Source: Siderastrea siderea
Lineage: Eukaryota; Cnidaria; Anthozoa; Scleractinia; Rhizangiidae
NCBI GenBank assembly: GCA_964030785.1
Contig: OZ034968.1
Location: 54,967,730 to 55,031,729 of the forward strand
Length of the DNA stretch: 64,000 nt
Reading direction: 5' to 3'
Under the pieces are notes generated by a model. The model was not told the DNA's origin and did no database searches. It saw only the letters and a program-made list of their open reading frames with translations. The position numbers and the translations under genes are program-made. Of this stretch, positions 28,101 through 43,100 are shown in pieces. Position 1 is the first letter of the stretch, and the number at the start of each line of letters is the position of its first letter.

Positions 28101-31100
28101 ACACCACGAGCCACTCCCGATTGACTCATCGAGCCTGGCAGCATAAGGGTAGTATCCAGGCTTCCAACTTGACGCGGTCATGGATGAATTGGGAATTTTA
28201 TAGTCGTTTTTAACACCCACCACCAGGTTATTTCTACTGACGACTACAACAACACAGAAAACATTAAAATATAGCAAACGCCAGTGATCCTGATGAGTTC
28301 AGACAAAATTAAGTGTGTGCTTCACATTATGCAGAATCAGAAAAGCCTACGCGATAAGACCGCAACGTGATATGGGTAATTTACTGATAAATTTAGGAAA
28401 CAGCCATGGTTTACCCCTATAGAAAATATATCGCGTAGGCAAGTGATTATGGTATTTTCACCCAACCTATAGCAGTAACAATCGCGAAATTACAGCCGCA
28501 TCACAAAAAGATTAAAGCTACCGTTTAAGCTCGTGGCTTTAAAATCCGACATCGTTAATTGAAATAGCTGTATATACAAAAAAGCTTTAGCGACAGTACG
28601 TACATTGTCGCATGTATTCATTTTCGCGAACCTGCCCAAAAAGATGTCAAAAAGAAAAGAAATTTTCTGATATTCTCTATTTCGCAAAAATATAGTGTTG
28701 TGAAAATGGCCCTTTCTCAATCGAGAATTTAAGCCGTCGTAAAAACTTCTATAATAAGGTATATTAAATACTATCAAATAGCTTATTTTTGAGGCTAGAG
28801 GAGACTAACAGTCAAATAATAGGTAAACGCGTGCAGCCTTTTGAATCGCAGCCAAAGACGAGTGAAAAGTCAAATGAATACGCTGCTGCTCAGCCTCGTT
28901 TCCAGGCTTCCTCGGCAGAATATCAAATGCGACGTCTTGATGCGACGTCACCCATTGAGCTCAACTGGAAGATTCGCCGTCTCGTACTCGGTCCGAAGCC
29001 TCACGCTGTCATTCGATAAGCGCGTAAAGGCCTGGGGACGAGGCTGCGCTGCTGCTGTCTTTTTCTCGTAGGAAATTCACCTTGCAGTCAGTCTTTCGAA
29101 ATAGTCAGTTTTACGAAGTGTTCCTATATTGGAGATCTTTTTTATAAGAGATAGCGTCAATTTTCAACGATCAGAAGTTTTGGCTTTGTTTGGTTGGAAC
29201 TGATTTCCACAGCAAATAATTAATGCAATAAATAATTAAATTACCTTGACATCCGTATGCTTCAACACGAGTAGCCATGTTCCCATGATAGGTTAGTGGT
29301 CGAAGTATCAAGAAACGGGCCTTTACGGGGTATGGCAATGTAAGTCTGTAAATACTGTTAAAGTTTGCGAGCACAGTTAAGACCTGAAAGACAATGAAAA
29401 AATAGGTTATTAACTTGAAGTTTGGGAAACTGCTATAAGAAGCTACAATTGTAATGTTTTTTTTTTTGTTTATTAAGCTTATATTTTGCACCATTTCAAG
29501 CCACTCACGTTAGCAGTCATTTCTTTGACAAAAAACTTTCTCTTTGCCTAAGATTAAAATATCTTCTTTGGAATAATTTTTATTCGATGGTTACAGATAA
29601 TAGGCGTGGATTTTTTTGTAATAATATAATTTATTTCAAACAGCACAGTACAGCAACAATACAACAATACAAAGATTAGTCTACCTACCGATGGAACGCT
29701 AAAGGGGATAACAAAAGGTGTAAAAACTGACTGAGTTAGCTTAGTGTATTTGTCTAAAAAGATGCAAAGAAAGAAATTACTTTGAGTGCCTATTAACTTT
29801 ACATATTATTCTAGACAAGGATCCCATTTGGTAATAAGGCCTTCAATATTGTTACTTTAAACTGCTATTTCTCTTTCAATTTGACAGTATGACTCAAGCT
29901 TCGCTTTATAGCTTGCAAAGGTTGGGCAAGTCATATTAAATTTACAGCAATGCAAGTAGTATCTTCCTACTAGTAGCACCAGGTCAATAACCTCACCTAA
30001 CAAGCTTTTTTCCAATCCCAATAAAACAAAATCAGAGATTTGAATTAACTTTGGGTAATATTCTCTTCTGACCCAGGTTTTGATATCTTCCCAAAATTCG
30101 TAAGTCACTGAACACTTAAAAAAATGCAGTAGTGTTTCAGGTTCCTGTTTACAGAAAGTACAGTGATCTGTAGGGTAGATACCCTCTTTACACAGAAAAA
30201 CATTAGTAGCTATTCGCCTGTTTAAGAGCTTAAAATGGAAGCATCTTAGTTTCGTTGATTTAGTGCAATTATATGAAATAGTGTAGGCTGATTTCCAAGT
30301 TATTTCGGCAACTTGTTCTACCGTTAGGTACAGAAATCGTTCTTCCATTTCTGCTGACTTTTTACAGGGCTAACTGCATTTAATTAACATAGTGTATACG
30401 AGTCTACTCGGCTTTTTAGCTGAGAAAAACTCTGTTAGTGATAAAGTTTTGACCTGACTGCATTCTTGACATGGAGCATATTGTTTTAAATAACACTTAG
30501 CAGCCGAAATAATTCCGTTAAAATCTAGCCATTTGATTCCCGATGTGGAATACATTTGACAAAAACGATTATAGTCTATTTTCTACGCGCAAAATAGAAT
30601 TATTCCATAATATTTGCTCTCTGACATTATCTTCACTAATAGTCGTTTCACAGTAGTGCACCTCCGCCCATGTCTCTAAAATTTCTTTAACAAAAGTATT
30701 TTCTACGTTTAACAATTTGATCTCATCTTTTTTAATATTGCATGAGAACAATAACTGCCCCCCCAAACTTTTCCAAACTACCATCCAAAACAAATTTCCA
30801 TTTACCCTTACTTGTAGGGTCAAGGCACTTCTTTATCCATGAGGTTTTTAATGACTTGTTAAAAGCTGGTAAGTCAATCATATTTAGACCCCCTTCATTA
30901 TTTTTGTTTATCATTACTCTCCTTTTGATTTTATCACCCTTACCATCCCATAATAAATCAAAGAGCATGTCGTTTACCTTTTTTAACAAATTAGTATGAG
31001 TGTGTAGTGGCGTTAAAATGTATACAAGTTGTGATATAAGGAAACTTTTGATTACTGTGATCTTCCCGAGTAGGGTAAGTTTTCTATACTGCCAATTTTT

Positions 31101-34100
31101 CTACGTTGTTAATTTTATCGATTCTTTCTTGATAATTTAGCGATAACATGTCGGCTCTATTTGTTGAAAACTAAATGCCTAAGGCAAAAACTTTGCTAGT
31201 TTCCAACGTGATCTCGTCCCTTCCTGCAAGAGGCGATCTATTTATCGATGAACGATGTTAAAAGCCTTTGTATTTCATAGTTAACCTTCAGACCAGAAAA
31301 GAAACCAAAAAGATCCAAAAGTTTGAGGGAATTCTGAAAACACTCCTCTGACCCGTCTAAAAACAGGGTCGTATCATCCGCAAATTGACTGATTTTGAGC
31401 TTCTCGTCATAGGTTACATATCCTTTAAAATTCTTCTCTGCCCTGACAGAATTTGCTACTATTTCTGGAGCAATAATAAACAGATAAGGTGAAAGAGGGC
31501 AGCCTTGTCTCACCCCTCTACTTAGTCGGAAAGATGGCGAGACCCGTCCGTTATTCTGTTTTGCGCTAGTGTTATCATTGTAGAATAGTTTAAACCATTT
31601 TATTAACGAGGGGCCAAAATTAAAGTGCCTGAGGGATTTCTCTATAAAATTCCACTCTAAGGTATCAAAGGCCTTTTCAAAATCTGTAAATTACAACGGG
31701 AGTCCCGGTTTGGTATTCTCTGCGGCAAAATTGATGATTCCATCAATCAGTAATATATTCTCTGCTATGCAACGGCCCTTCAGGAATCACTTTGATCGTT
31801 ACTGATTATGTCAGGCAATACTCTCTCCACTCTGTTGGCTATAGCTTTAGACACAATTTTATAGTCACAATTTAAAGGCGTGATCGGTCTCCAATGTTTT
31901 AGAAAACGGGGTTCTTTTTGTTTCTTAGGAATTAATGAGATTATACCTTGTCTTTGAGTTATAGATAGAAGTCCTCTTTCGAAAGAGCAATTTATTGCTT
32001 TAACGAAGGGCGAAGAGATATCTTCACAAAAAGTTTTATAAAACTCTGCAGGGAAGCCTTCCGATCCCGGCGATTTGTTGGATTCCATTGATTTTTATGC
32101 ATTCAGGCTTTCTTCGATTGTCAACAAGCCTTCTCAAGTGAGTTTATTCGCTTCATCAAGCTTGATTACATTTACATTTGGGAAGAATTTTGCATCACCT
32201 TCATAAGTTATTCCAGCCTTTGACGTGTATAAGTCTCTGTGAAAGGTGACACATTCTTTAAGAATATTCTCGTCCGACGTTAGCTTTGAGCCGTCCGGTT
32301 TTTGAAGCTGGCTCATTGTCTTATTTTGGAAGTGTCTCTTTTCTAGCTGACAGAAGTGTTTAGAATTTTTTTCACCTTCATTGTACCATCTGGCCTTTGA
32401 TCTTAGAATGGATCCTTTTGTTTTGTACTGCTGAATCTTCTCTGGCCGAGTTCCTCTCTTACTTTACTTATTTTGTATTCAATTTCTTCAGTTATTCCCA
32501 GAATTTGAAAAAGTTTCCTCTGATGTTTTTTTCTAGTGAAGTCACTTCATCTGTAAGGTCCTTCACGCTATTTTTCCTCATTGACGCTTTCCTCGCACCT
32601 AAAATTAATGGGTCAGACGTTTCCCGAACCTTAAGCTTAATCATTTCCCATAACAAAGCATCGTCTACACTATTGTCATGTTCATATTGTCTACGTACAT
32701 CTGCAGTTGCATTTTTCACTTGTTCGACATATTCAGGATCTGTTAAGAAAGACGTGTTGTGTTTCCAAAGTCCGGGTCCTCTAGGATTCTTGGAGTCTTC
32801 AAAGTTAAGCGATATGGCAGAGTGATCAGTATTAAACCCGGCTGTAATATTAGCGTCTTTTACCCTTCCGTACAGACCATAGCTTATAAGAAAAAAATCT
32901 AGCCGACAGCAAATATTCTGTTTTCTCCGGCGCCAGGTGTAGCGTTTTGTGGTTGGATTTACGTCTCTCCCTATGTCCCCTAGATCTAAATTATCCTGGA
33001 TGTTTTTGACGACAGCAAGGGAGCTTGTGTGGCTGGTCATACCACCACCCACTTTATCGAGTTCAACATTCAGAGTTAAATTGAAATCTCCGCCAATTAC
33101 AATTTCCTCACACCTGAAATTTGTTTTGTGATCTGCCCCCTTTTAAAATAACTCCGCATCGTCACTATTCGGAGCATAAACATTTACTAGACAGTGTCAT
33201 GAGAAAATTTGATGTTTGGATGTCTGCAATAATAAAGCGACCACCTGGATCGGAGAGTTGTCTAATAATTTCAAATTCAAAATTTTTATTGAACAGGATC
33301 GCAACTCCAGCACTGTTACTCGTGTAATTGCTAAAGATAGCTTTGTAGCCCCATTCATTTGCCCATAGGTTGCATTTCTCATTGGTAGAATGTAGATAAA
33401 ATCGAAAATTTCTTGTTTCCTAGCCAGTTAAAAATCTCTCGTCTCTTTGTATCTGCGGAAAGTCCTCTAACATTTAAGGAACATAAATTGAAGTTTGATT
33501 ACTTCGTTGAAAAGAGGGAAAAACATCGTTGTTGGATCTACACCTAACAAGTGGATAGGAACACAATAATCCAAAAGGCAACTCACAAATAGGTACTGTA
33601 ACACAGTATGGAACAGGAACTTAAAATAAAACATTGATTTTGGAATAAGTTGAATGCCAGAGCCATTTGAAGGTTTATGCCCTAAAATTACTGCTCTATG
33701 TTGGATTGATATTTATATCCCTTGTAATTAACGGGAATAAAAGAGCATCTACGTGATGTTAGCTGTGAACTGTAAATATTTCAAAGACATACTAATTATC
33801 TAAAGGCCGCGGGTGAGAAACTAAGTCATCAGTATTTATTTATTTATTTATTTAAAGCGTATGCACGAAGTGCGACAAATGATAGCGACATTGCTCGAAA
33901 CATTCATGAATAGGCTCTTCAGTAAAACTTTCAGTTTCTGAATCAATAATTGCAAGTGCGTTAAATCGTGTGCTACGGAGTTGTGACTTTTAAGCATTTT
34001 TAAATAAAAAGTATTGTTGAAGTCTGGCTTTTTTTACGTTCAAACGTTAAGATATAGAAACGTTTATATTCTTCAATCCAGATCTTGTGATCTCTAAATT

Positions 34101-37100
34101 GCAACGTATTGTTCTTTTCTGGACAGTGAACAATCGCTGCTAGAATTTAATTTCCATAATTAGCATAATCTTACCTTAAACAGTCGTGTTTATTCGGTAA
34201 GCCTTCGGAAGCCCTAAAACTACCAATTTTGTGTCCAAGAATACAGCGCGGATATAGAATTTCCTGAACAGACACAAGAGGCAGAGCAACTAGGTGTATT
34301 GTAGATTGTCACAACAGAAGCAGTTTTTTCAAACAGGCTTTTTAACAAATATTGAAGGCTTCAAATTTAAACAAGGACGATTTTACTCATTTAAAAGCTT
34401 ACAACTTTCAATGGAACTCAAAATCCTACAATCGGCTTCTGTTGTGACACAATAGAGGTTTTAACTGATCGATGAGTGGTAAAATCAAGAAGTGTCGTCT
34501 TCTCCACGAGGACAAAACTTGGACACGGAGTCACGTTTTACAAAATCTTAACTTTGGGAGCTCATAGCATCGCAATGAAGCGCAATCTATCAAACCAAAA
34601 ACAACCATGTTGCACTTCCACCATTGCCCAAGCTCTCTTTTTTAAAGTTTCAACGGAATCGGCCCACAAGCGTTTATGATATAACGTTTTTTAACGTAAG
34701 ACCTCCCCCAAAATTTTGCCTCATAAATTTATTCATGAGCAGCTTGTCATCCGCGGCCTAAACTTGACGAGTTTGTGTCTTCAAAGTTCTCTCCGGAAGT
34801 TGTCAGGAATTCACTCTAAACGATACTTATTTTCATTTACAATGAGATGGCGATCAATAGCCTTACTTTGCATCCCCAGGCCTCTTGCTTTGACCATAGC
34901 TTTTATCAAGAGTCGTCGTTCTTGTTGAATGGTTCGTGCACAGTCTAATGTGATGTATGAATCTTCATAGTTAGCCAAGTCTTGCAGGCGTTTCTTTTTG
35001 GACCACACTAGATCTTTGTACTCTTTACAGACAAATCTTGCGATTGTCGGCCTCGTTCTTCCTTCGGAGAACTTTCCAACACGATACACGGCGCGAAATC
35101 TCATGTTTGCGGTGTCAATTCCGAGTTCCTCCTGAATAATGCTAATAACCCGTTCTTTGCAGTTCTCTTCCTCCTGTTCTTGAATATTCATAAATTTTAG
35201 GTTCTCTCGACGCGTGTAGTTTTCAAGAGCAATGTTATTTTCCTTCTCTTCATTTACAAGGGACTTCGTTTAGGCCACTTCGGCCTTCAAGAACGTAATT
35301 TCAGATTGTTGCAACTTCAGGGATGCATTATGACTTGGAATTGGCCAATTTAGCCTTCAGTTTTTCAATTTCGAATTGTTGAGAGTTTGAGACAGCTTTC
35401 TGGTCGCTGAAATCCTTTACTGTTTTCTTCAACTCGATTCCAAAGCTCCTCTAACGACTTCTCAATACTTTTTATCGTCACCTTCACATCTTCCAGGTAC
35501 TGATTTACCTCGTGTCAAAAAACGTCCATTTCAGTTTGAATTCCCTTATATCTTGCTTTCTAAACGTTTCCCCAGAGCTTGAATAGCGTCGAGTACTTTT
35601 GCAGAGGGATCAGAGTCGTCTTGGGCTAATTCAGTTTGCTCAACATCAGCCATTTCGGCTTTCTTCGCGTCAGAGGCTGAACCCGTCGGGCTGCCTGAGA
35701 AATATCTTTCCGCTCTTTTTATAGGCTTCTTCGTCATGCAGCTTCTAAGAAGATGCTCAGGTGGTAGAAGACCTGTATCTCTTTTGATTTAAACATTTTC
35801 TTGGTTGGAGCAGTTACTAAGAGCAAAAACCCTCTCAAAAAGTCATCCGGTCACAAAAGCGTGGCTGTCCTCCATGATGGCTCAGCCCAGTCCCCCCAGG
35901 CGTGGATTTTTGTGAGCTGCGTGAAACCACCGAATACGTTATTTATTATTCTACTTCATCAGTCCCTGTAACTTAAATCAACCGCTCAGCTGAAAACCGT
36001 TCAAATCTGGACACGACGGTGTAACAACATGACATGTTTTGCATGCTCTCTTGTCCTTATATGGTAAAATGACATGTAGTGAATTAATAATCGAGGAATA
36101 AATAATATATGAGTAATTCTGTATTTACTAACCGAAAGTGTCAAAATCCATTACCCTCAAACAACCCAACTGATATGTCTTTTTTGCATGTATGCTTATT
36201 TAAGGGCAATCCTCCCCTCTTTGGTAACAGTTTTTTCTTTTTCTTTACAATAACAAATACTGAAGTTTTATTACATTTTAAAATAAGAATTTGAAGTAAT
36301 AATTTATAGATGGTAATCAAAACAGTTCGCTAGCAACCCAAAGTGCTTTCTCGTAGGAACAGACTAACTAATGGCGTGTGTAAGACGTTTTATTCCTTTT
36401 TATTTCTTTTTTTCACCCAGAACCTACTTAAAAAAATCAACGAGAGAGCCACCTTAATTAAGTAAAGTAATTCAATAATCACCACAACGGGCTAACCCTG
36501 ATATTAGATGCTTTGGAGAAAATTCCAGTAAATCCTAAACATTCAAACGAAAGGCTTTGAGCAATAATTTCCTTTAGTGCTCTTTACGATGCTGCAGTAA
36601 AGGTGGTTTAATTTTAATTGTCGAGGTTTTTGAGTAGTTGGCTGAAATAAGTGTGTCCAACAAAAAGGACTGTGAAGTGTTACTAAAAGGTTACACTACT
36701 TGTTTCTCGTTGCCTAAAATCAAATTTGTGATGGGGGTGTGGGGAGTGGGCGGATTTGATTTTGGAGATTTATGTCACTTGCAAGGGTACTTCATATTAC
36801 ACAGAGTTATTTGTCATTTGTCATTTGGCGTTGATGTGAGGATTAAGGCTAAGGGACACAATGTTATCTCAATCATAGAGGGCATGAATCTCATTAGAGT
36901 GCATTTCTGGACATATCTCATTTACGTGTGAAAACGTTTGAAGACGAAGTACCTTCTCGTGAGCATTTTCGACAAAGTGCCTCCAGGACAAACCATCCAC
37001 GCTGTAATAAAGTTCATAAGCAGAAACAGAGTAGCCAGTTCCAGATTGCACTGCGACAGCACTAACCACCCTTCTCTCGATCCCAAAATCGATTTTCAGA

Positions 37101-40100
37101 GTGACGAGGTTATCATCATGCGTTGGAGACCAGCCCCTATAGTGGTTTAACCTAGCATAAGAGGCTGGACCGTTACTATAGTATGAGGACGCTGTCAAGG
37201 ACATTTTCCCTTCTTCCAGACCCAGAGGATCGGCGCAAACTAAATATAAAAACAAACAAGTAAACACACTGCACATCCTAAAATTTAAAACAAAAGTCAC
37301 TAAGCTTTCACCTTTTCGTGCGTTTCTATCGGATGACCAATTTTTGACTTAAATATGACGGTAAGTTCTATTACTTTGTTGTTGCTGTTGTTTTTGTTTT
37401 TGTTAATATTTCACATTTCTCGTCTAAATCTATACCGACTAGATCAACATCAACAACACTGGCACAACGTTGTGCACAATGTTTGCAGCTTATGGCCATG
37501 CGCTGCTTGCACACACTCACAAAAGAGCAGTGTTACCGGTGAGCCCCAAAGCGCCGAATTAGCGCTTGTTCCGATTACCCTTTGGTAACTGTCCCTTTGA
37601 GGAGCCTTCTTGATCATAATTGGGGGGAATAGCCCCGTCAAAAACCGTTACACTCCACCCTAGAACTCAATTTAACTCTTGGGTACATCTGAGCCCCTAA
37701 CAACTATTTCGCTCTTAGTAGGAGAACCAAATGAGCCCACTAACAACACCTACCGAACGCGACTCATAAAGCAGCTCCTTTGAGGGCTAAACCGTATCTT
37801 TTGAATGTACAGTGCGATGTTTTGTAGTGTGTAAGAGTGTTAACTTTTCGTCTCCCAGAGATCCCATAGTTCTTTGGTACTTGCAACCCAAGTAGGCAGA
37901 TTTTACCCCGGCCAAACAGGTTCAGCTTCATTCAACATTGTTGAAAACAACTTTGTTTAGAGACGGTGCCTCCTTTTGTTACCGCGCAGACGTTCTGCGC
38001 ACCTCGGGTTTGGCGTGCGTTTCTCAAATGCCCCAAAACTTTTCGGGCCGATTTCGGGGGCTACAACTCACTCTGTAACTTGTAAACAAAGGCGTTTCTA
38101 AGCATGAAACTTTGTTATAAGTTAAAATTTTCTGGTCTTAAACAGATGTTAAAATGACAGCCTTCAAGAATGAGTGGTTCATGTTTGTACAAATGGAATT
38201 TCGGAGTCGAAAAGTTTTCGGGGTTTTTGAGAAACGCACGCCTAGTCCGAGATACTCGAATTTCTTAAGGAATTTACCTATTAATACAAAGGTATTTTTG
38301 CGCAGATCTTAGCAAGAGCTATCAGAATCCAAAGTGAAAATCAAGAAGAGCAAGAACTACATATTAAACTATCAAACCTTTAGTTCCCAGGAGCTCCACT
38401 CGAAGACATGGCCAGTTGTTCCACTTTGTGGGATGAAATCGCACCACACGACCAGTAAAACCAAGCAATGAGGTTTCTCTTCTCAAAGTGACTGCATCGT
38501 TCCCAAGAAATTTCTAAAACAAAATATTTCTTTTTACTTTCAGTTAATAAATTATATATAACATGGAGGACGAATTCACTTCACTTTTTTCATGTTTCTA
38601 AACGATGATTGGATGAGGTTCTTACAATATACAGAAAAATCAAAAACATGATACGTGGTTGATTACCAGTTACCAAAACATTTCGGACATTTCGGTATGG
38701 AACTCTTTGTTCTACTTCGTTCCACTTAAAATCCAAGGTTTTCTGAAAAAGTAGACGCGTTTTCCCGCTGGGGACTTTCCAAATGAAAATTCACGTTCGA
38801 TTAACGCTTCCCATCTTTTAGACCAGTTCCAGGCCTTTCACTGTGGCATCTCCGCCAAAACGACGGGTACTTCGTAGCGTCAACGTCAAATAGAACGCCC
38901 TCTTTCCGAACGATATTTGCGATTGAGACCTCTGGAACTTTTAGATAAACGATGATAAACAACCACGGTTTCCAGCCGAAGCCAGTGGCTGGGTTTGATA
39001 CCTTGAAGATCGCAAAAAACGACTGTAATCATGGGTCTTATTATACAATGATGAAAGAGAATTTATTAGTGAAAAGCAAACGATCTTAAAAGTTGGCCAA
39101 ACTCCGTCTTGTCTTCTTGTCAGAAATTTGAAATTGAAAAAAGGTCGTACTCAGGTGGAGCGTCAAGTCAGTTTCTTTCCTGCGAATTCAGGTAGTTACA
39201 CTTATTTAAACTACTGCAACTTTGTCTCTAGTTTAATTTTTCCATCTGTCCTTCCCACCGTACGCACTGGAAAACTTTTGCAGACTTGCAAAAAGTTGAC
39301 TAAACCTGTGCAAAGAAATGTAAAATCTATTTATTTTCGTTGTAGATTTTTTGCTATTTTAACAAAGTTTGTATATTTCGACCACGTTTTGGCCAACTAA
39401 TTTCTAAAATGTCTGTAAAATCTTAATGTCTTACCTACAAATTTTGAAAATTATTTATACCGGCGTTTTTGCGATTTCATATAAGGCAACAAAATGTCAG
39501 TGAAATCTCTGCGTTTGTTGTAGAGGTCCTATCGATTTCATTTAATATCTGTGAAACTCCAAATCTTGTCTATGTTTTGTCTGAATTTTGTACCGTTGAC
39601 TAGCTGGAGATCAATACAACCGGCTTTGTCCATACAGTGTATAACGACGTTGAGCTCTTGTCTGAGTAAATCTCTAATGAATAAAGTTTTATCAAAAATT
39701 AAAAACAAACTGACAAAAAATGTCGTATCACTCACAATAGGTTGTTGAGTATTGACGTCCGTCACGTTATTCCACAGTTCTCGATCGCGAGTTGTGGTAA
39801 ATGAGATCAAAAACTCTGTTACCCAGGCCTCTCCAATATGGTCCGAGGACAAACGGTGTTTGCCTTCCGTGACAATTTTAGTGATCAAATGTTCCATTCC
39901 CAGATCAATTTCTAAGAACGAATTTGCGTCACTTGCTGCCGAGCACCATCCTCCATGACCAATGTTCCTGCCCAGTCTTCCGTAATATGGCAGATGCTCG
40001 GAACTGAGCCAAGACGAGGCTGCTATGCGTACATCCGGAATAAGTTCGGAATACATTCCAAGGCCATCGTCTTTAACTTAAGTGTAAACGAAAAAAAACC

Positions 40101-43100
40101 ATTACTATAAGGTTTGGTCTATAAGTTAGCTGCTAGTAATGATAAGAGGCTATATCATCTTTTCACAGGTGGCCGCTTTAATACGAACCACATTGAAACT
40201 GTTTCTTTAAACCTGAAAACTCTCGGTCAAACGTTTCAACAACTTTTTTTGCAGTACCTTCTGGTTCGTTCCTTTTTTTGGTCTATACGTTAGCTGCTAG
40301 TAATGGTACTAGGCTATGTTATCTTTAGACAGAGCGACAGACAACTTACGAGAACTTTTGCCGCCCCTTATCTGCTAATTCACAAGTGAAGGACCCGTAA
40401 CTTTCGAATTTCTACCAGTCTTTTCATATATTTATACCTTTCTCGCTAGTTTCAACTTCCACCTCACATAAACTAAGCGAGGAGTTGATGTCCAGAGAGA
40501 ACACAGTGACATATGTCCCAGACACGTCCGGTGTACAGCGGACCATTTTCGCCATGCCTCTTGGGAAAAAATGGGATAGTCCTCCACAGGGTGGATTTCC
40601 AATTCCTCCATTTAGCGAGCTGTAACCCACCCTTATGCTCAGCTTCGCTTCTTCCCGATAGCCCACATCGCCGCGATTCGCTATAAAGATTCCGGTTACT
40701 TTCATGTCCCCATACAAGTCTACTAGCCACCAGGAGATGGCGGACACGTCCGTGAGAGAGCATGAACTGAGAGAGAAGTCGGAGGCGTGGTTACCATCGA
40801 CTGCTAACATTGAGTTATCAGTAGCATTTCCAGATTGATACGTCTGCCGTCCAAGAGCTCTGTTGGTTTCTTTGACAGACAAGCCTGTGAAATGATGAAT
40901 GGAACATGAGTTACAGGATTTATTCACTGACGACAGTACAAAGGCCTGGATGCTAGATGCAACTTTCCACGCAACCTCTAAACTTCAACGTGTACGACCA
41001 ACCCTGAAATTGTATGTTGTGCACAAAAGTACGCATTCTTCACTTTACATTGGTCATCGGTTTAATAGTCGAATACTTTGTTCCTCAACACAGTACTTCT
41101 TTAGCTAATAGTGCCTCATGTAATACGAGTTTGTAAAATGTCGGCGCGACAGCGTTGTTCTTTCTTCATACAGCTATATCTGAGAGTGAAGCAGGTGTTT
41201 TATTCAGGTTGTAGTTTTTTTAAGAAAGGCACGAATTTTAAGGATAACCATTACGCTAAGAGTGATTCAGCGCTCTGTTATTCAAATAACTAAAGGAGCT
41301 GTAAGGGGAACCGAGGAGAGAAACCAAAATTGGATCATACAATCAAAAAATAGCTAGAGGAATACAGCGCACGGTACTTCCCTCCAGCGATAACTTTAAA
41401 CGTATATGCGGCACTTAAACAATACCTGTCAGAAACCTGAATTGCAAATGATATCAAATCGTGGAGATCTTTTCTTTTTATTGTCTTTGATAAAAGGAAT
41501 GGAATACCCGATGGCTTTTATGCTTAGTGAAATAAGAAACCTTTGCAGGCCTTTCCGCTAATGCCTGTATAAATTAAATTTTCAGTAATGGTATGTTTGC
41601 AACATTAAGGAGATTAAACGGTCACGACGACCACGGCAACGAAACTGCCACTTCAAAATATAAATCCAGGTTACTTGAGCTCCTTCAGGATTATTCCAAC
41701 TTTTTCAACTAGCACAGTGCGTTGTTTTGCAGGGGACGGCAAAGAAATGTACGAAACTGTATAACGCACGTGCAGGTCATTGAAACCTTTATTTGGTAAC
41801 GAACTCGTTGTTGTCGTCGTGACTGCTTTAGCCCCATAACATTGCAATCATGTCATTACTGAAATTTAACTTATACAGGCATTAGAGAGAAGGCATACTT
41901 AACTTTATTATTACACAAAGTAGCAAGTAAATGATTACTTACGTTTACATCCATACAACTCAAACCGTAATCCCAATGATTCCGGCGCGTCTTTTACGTT
42001 TAATCTAATGTAAACAGGGCCGATAATTTCCCTTTTTAATTCATGCTGCATGGTCAGTACTGAAGGTTTATATCCTTGGAAGATCTGTTGAGAAAAAAAC
42101 ATTAAAACAAGTGTTAGGGTTGCCCTTTACTTGGTGAGGTAGAACCAAAACCTCGCCCGGTAGATGAGAATCATCACCGAAAACAAAATACATAAAGTAT
42201 TTCACTTCAAACAATTACACTGAAATAAATACCACATTTTTGGCTCAGGCTTGTTTTTTTGAAGCTGTTTTAGGTCGGCGAGGTTTTATTTCTATTTCAA
42301 AGCTAGAAAGCTAAAAAAATAAAGTTGTCAGATAAAATCTGCAACTTAAAATATGGCCAAAAATTGGAAAACATTAAATGAGAACAAAATATTTATCGAA
42401 AGAATCCGAGCATAATTCTAAGTCAAGACTTTGCACGAGACGACTGCGAGTGAGCGAGGGCGACGAGGTCCAAACTACCCAAAACGGACTTTGAGATTAG
42501 AGTTTGAGATAAGATTTCCTTGCCGCGGGATAAGATTTTGAGATAAGATTTCCTTGCTGCGGGGATACCTCCAAGAGGAATTGGAACATATAAGCTTACG
42601 AGGCAACATTCTCGTGCCCAGAGTCCCTTTCTCTCTTACCCGGCGAAGACTGAGCTCGATTCCCGAGCCAGAGCTTGCGCTCAGGCCCCGTGGGCTAAGA
42701 GAGGAAGGGGCTCTGGGCACCAAATCTGAAAAGGAAACACAGCGCACTTTTTTCTAGAACCTAGGTCCCTACCTTGACTTCTCCATCCTCTCGATACTCA
42801 ACCCAATCTATGCCGTCTGAACTGTACGAAATGGTGAAAGACTGGACATAGAGTACATTGTTCATGGGCTGTGTAGCGACTCCAGTCACCGTAAATTCGC
42901 CGTCGCTGTCTAATTTTACTTGAATGAAAGGCGGTCGTAAGAGGTTAAAATAGGCCCACCAACCACTGCGGCCATTCAGTCGCGCTTTGTAAGGGTTATA
43001 TCCATTCTTCCAGGTGCTGGCTGTTATATCGCTATCCCATAACTCGTGTGCTTCCATTCCTAACGGATTGAAACAAGCTACAAGAGAACAGGATAGCTTT

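Larger units (their letters stand above)
29636..35890 (-). mobile_element. Near full-length decayed L1-like (Tx1/L1 type) LINE
   Basis: Read on the minus strand: ORF1 remnants, a foreign-looking spacer, an AP endonuclease-like domain, a reverse transcriptase with FADDTT, a C-terminal region with zinc-finger motifs, and a 3' end with AATAAA near 29640. Many stops and frameshifts are present. It explains most of the 7.6 kb intron splitting D6. The 5' boundary near 35890 is uncertain. Confidence 0.8.

Noticed and set aside
29857..35191. Separate host genes on the minus strand
   Set aside because: The frames are consecutive pieces of one decayed L1-like element.
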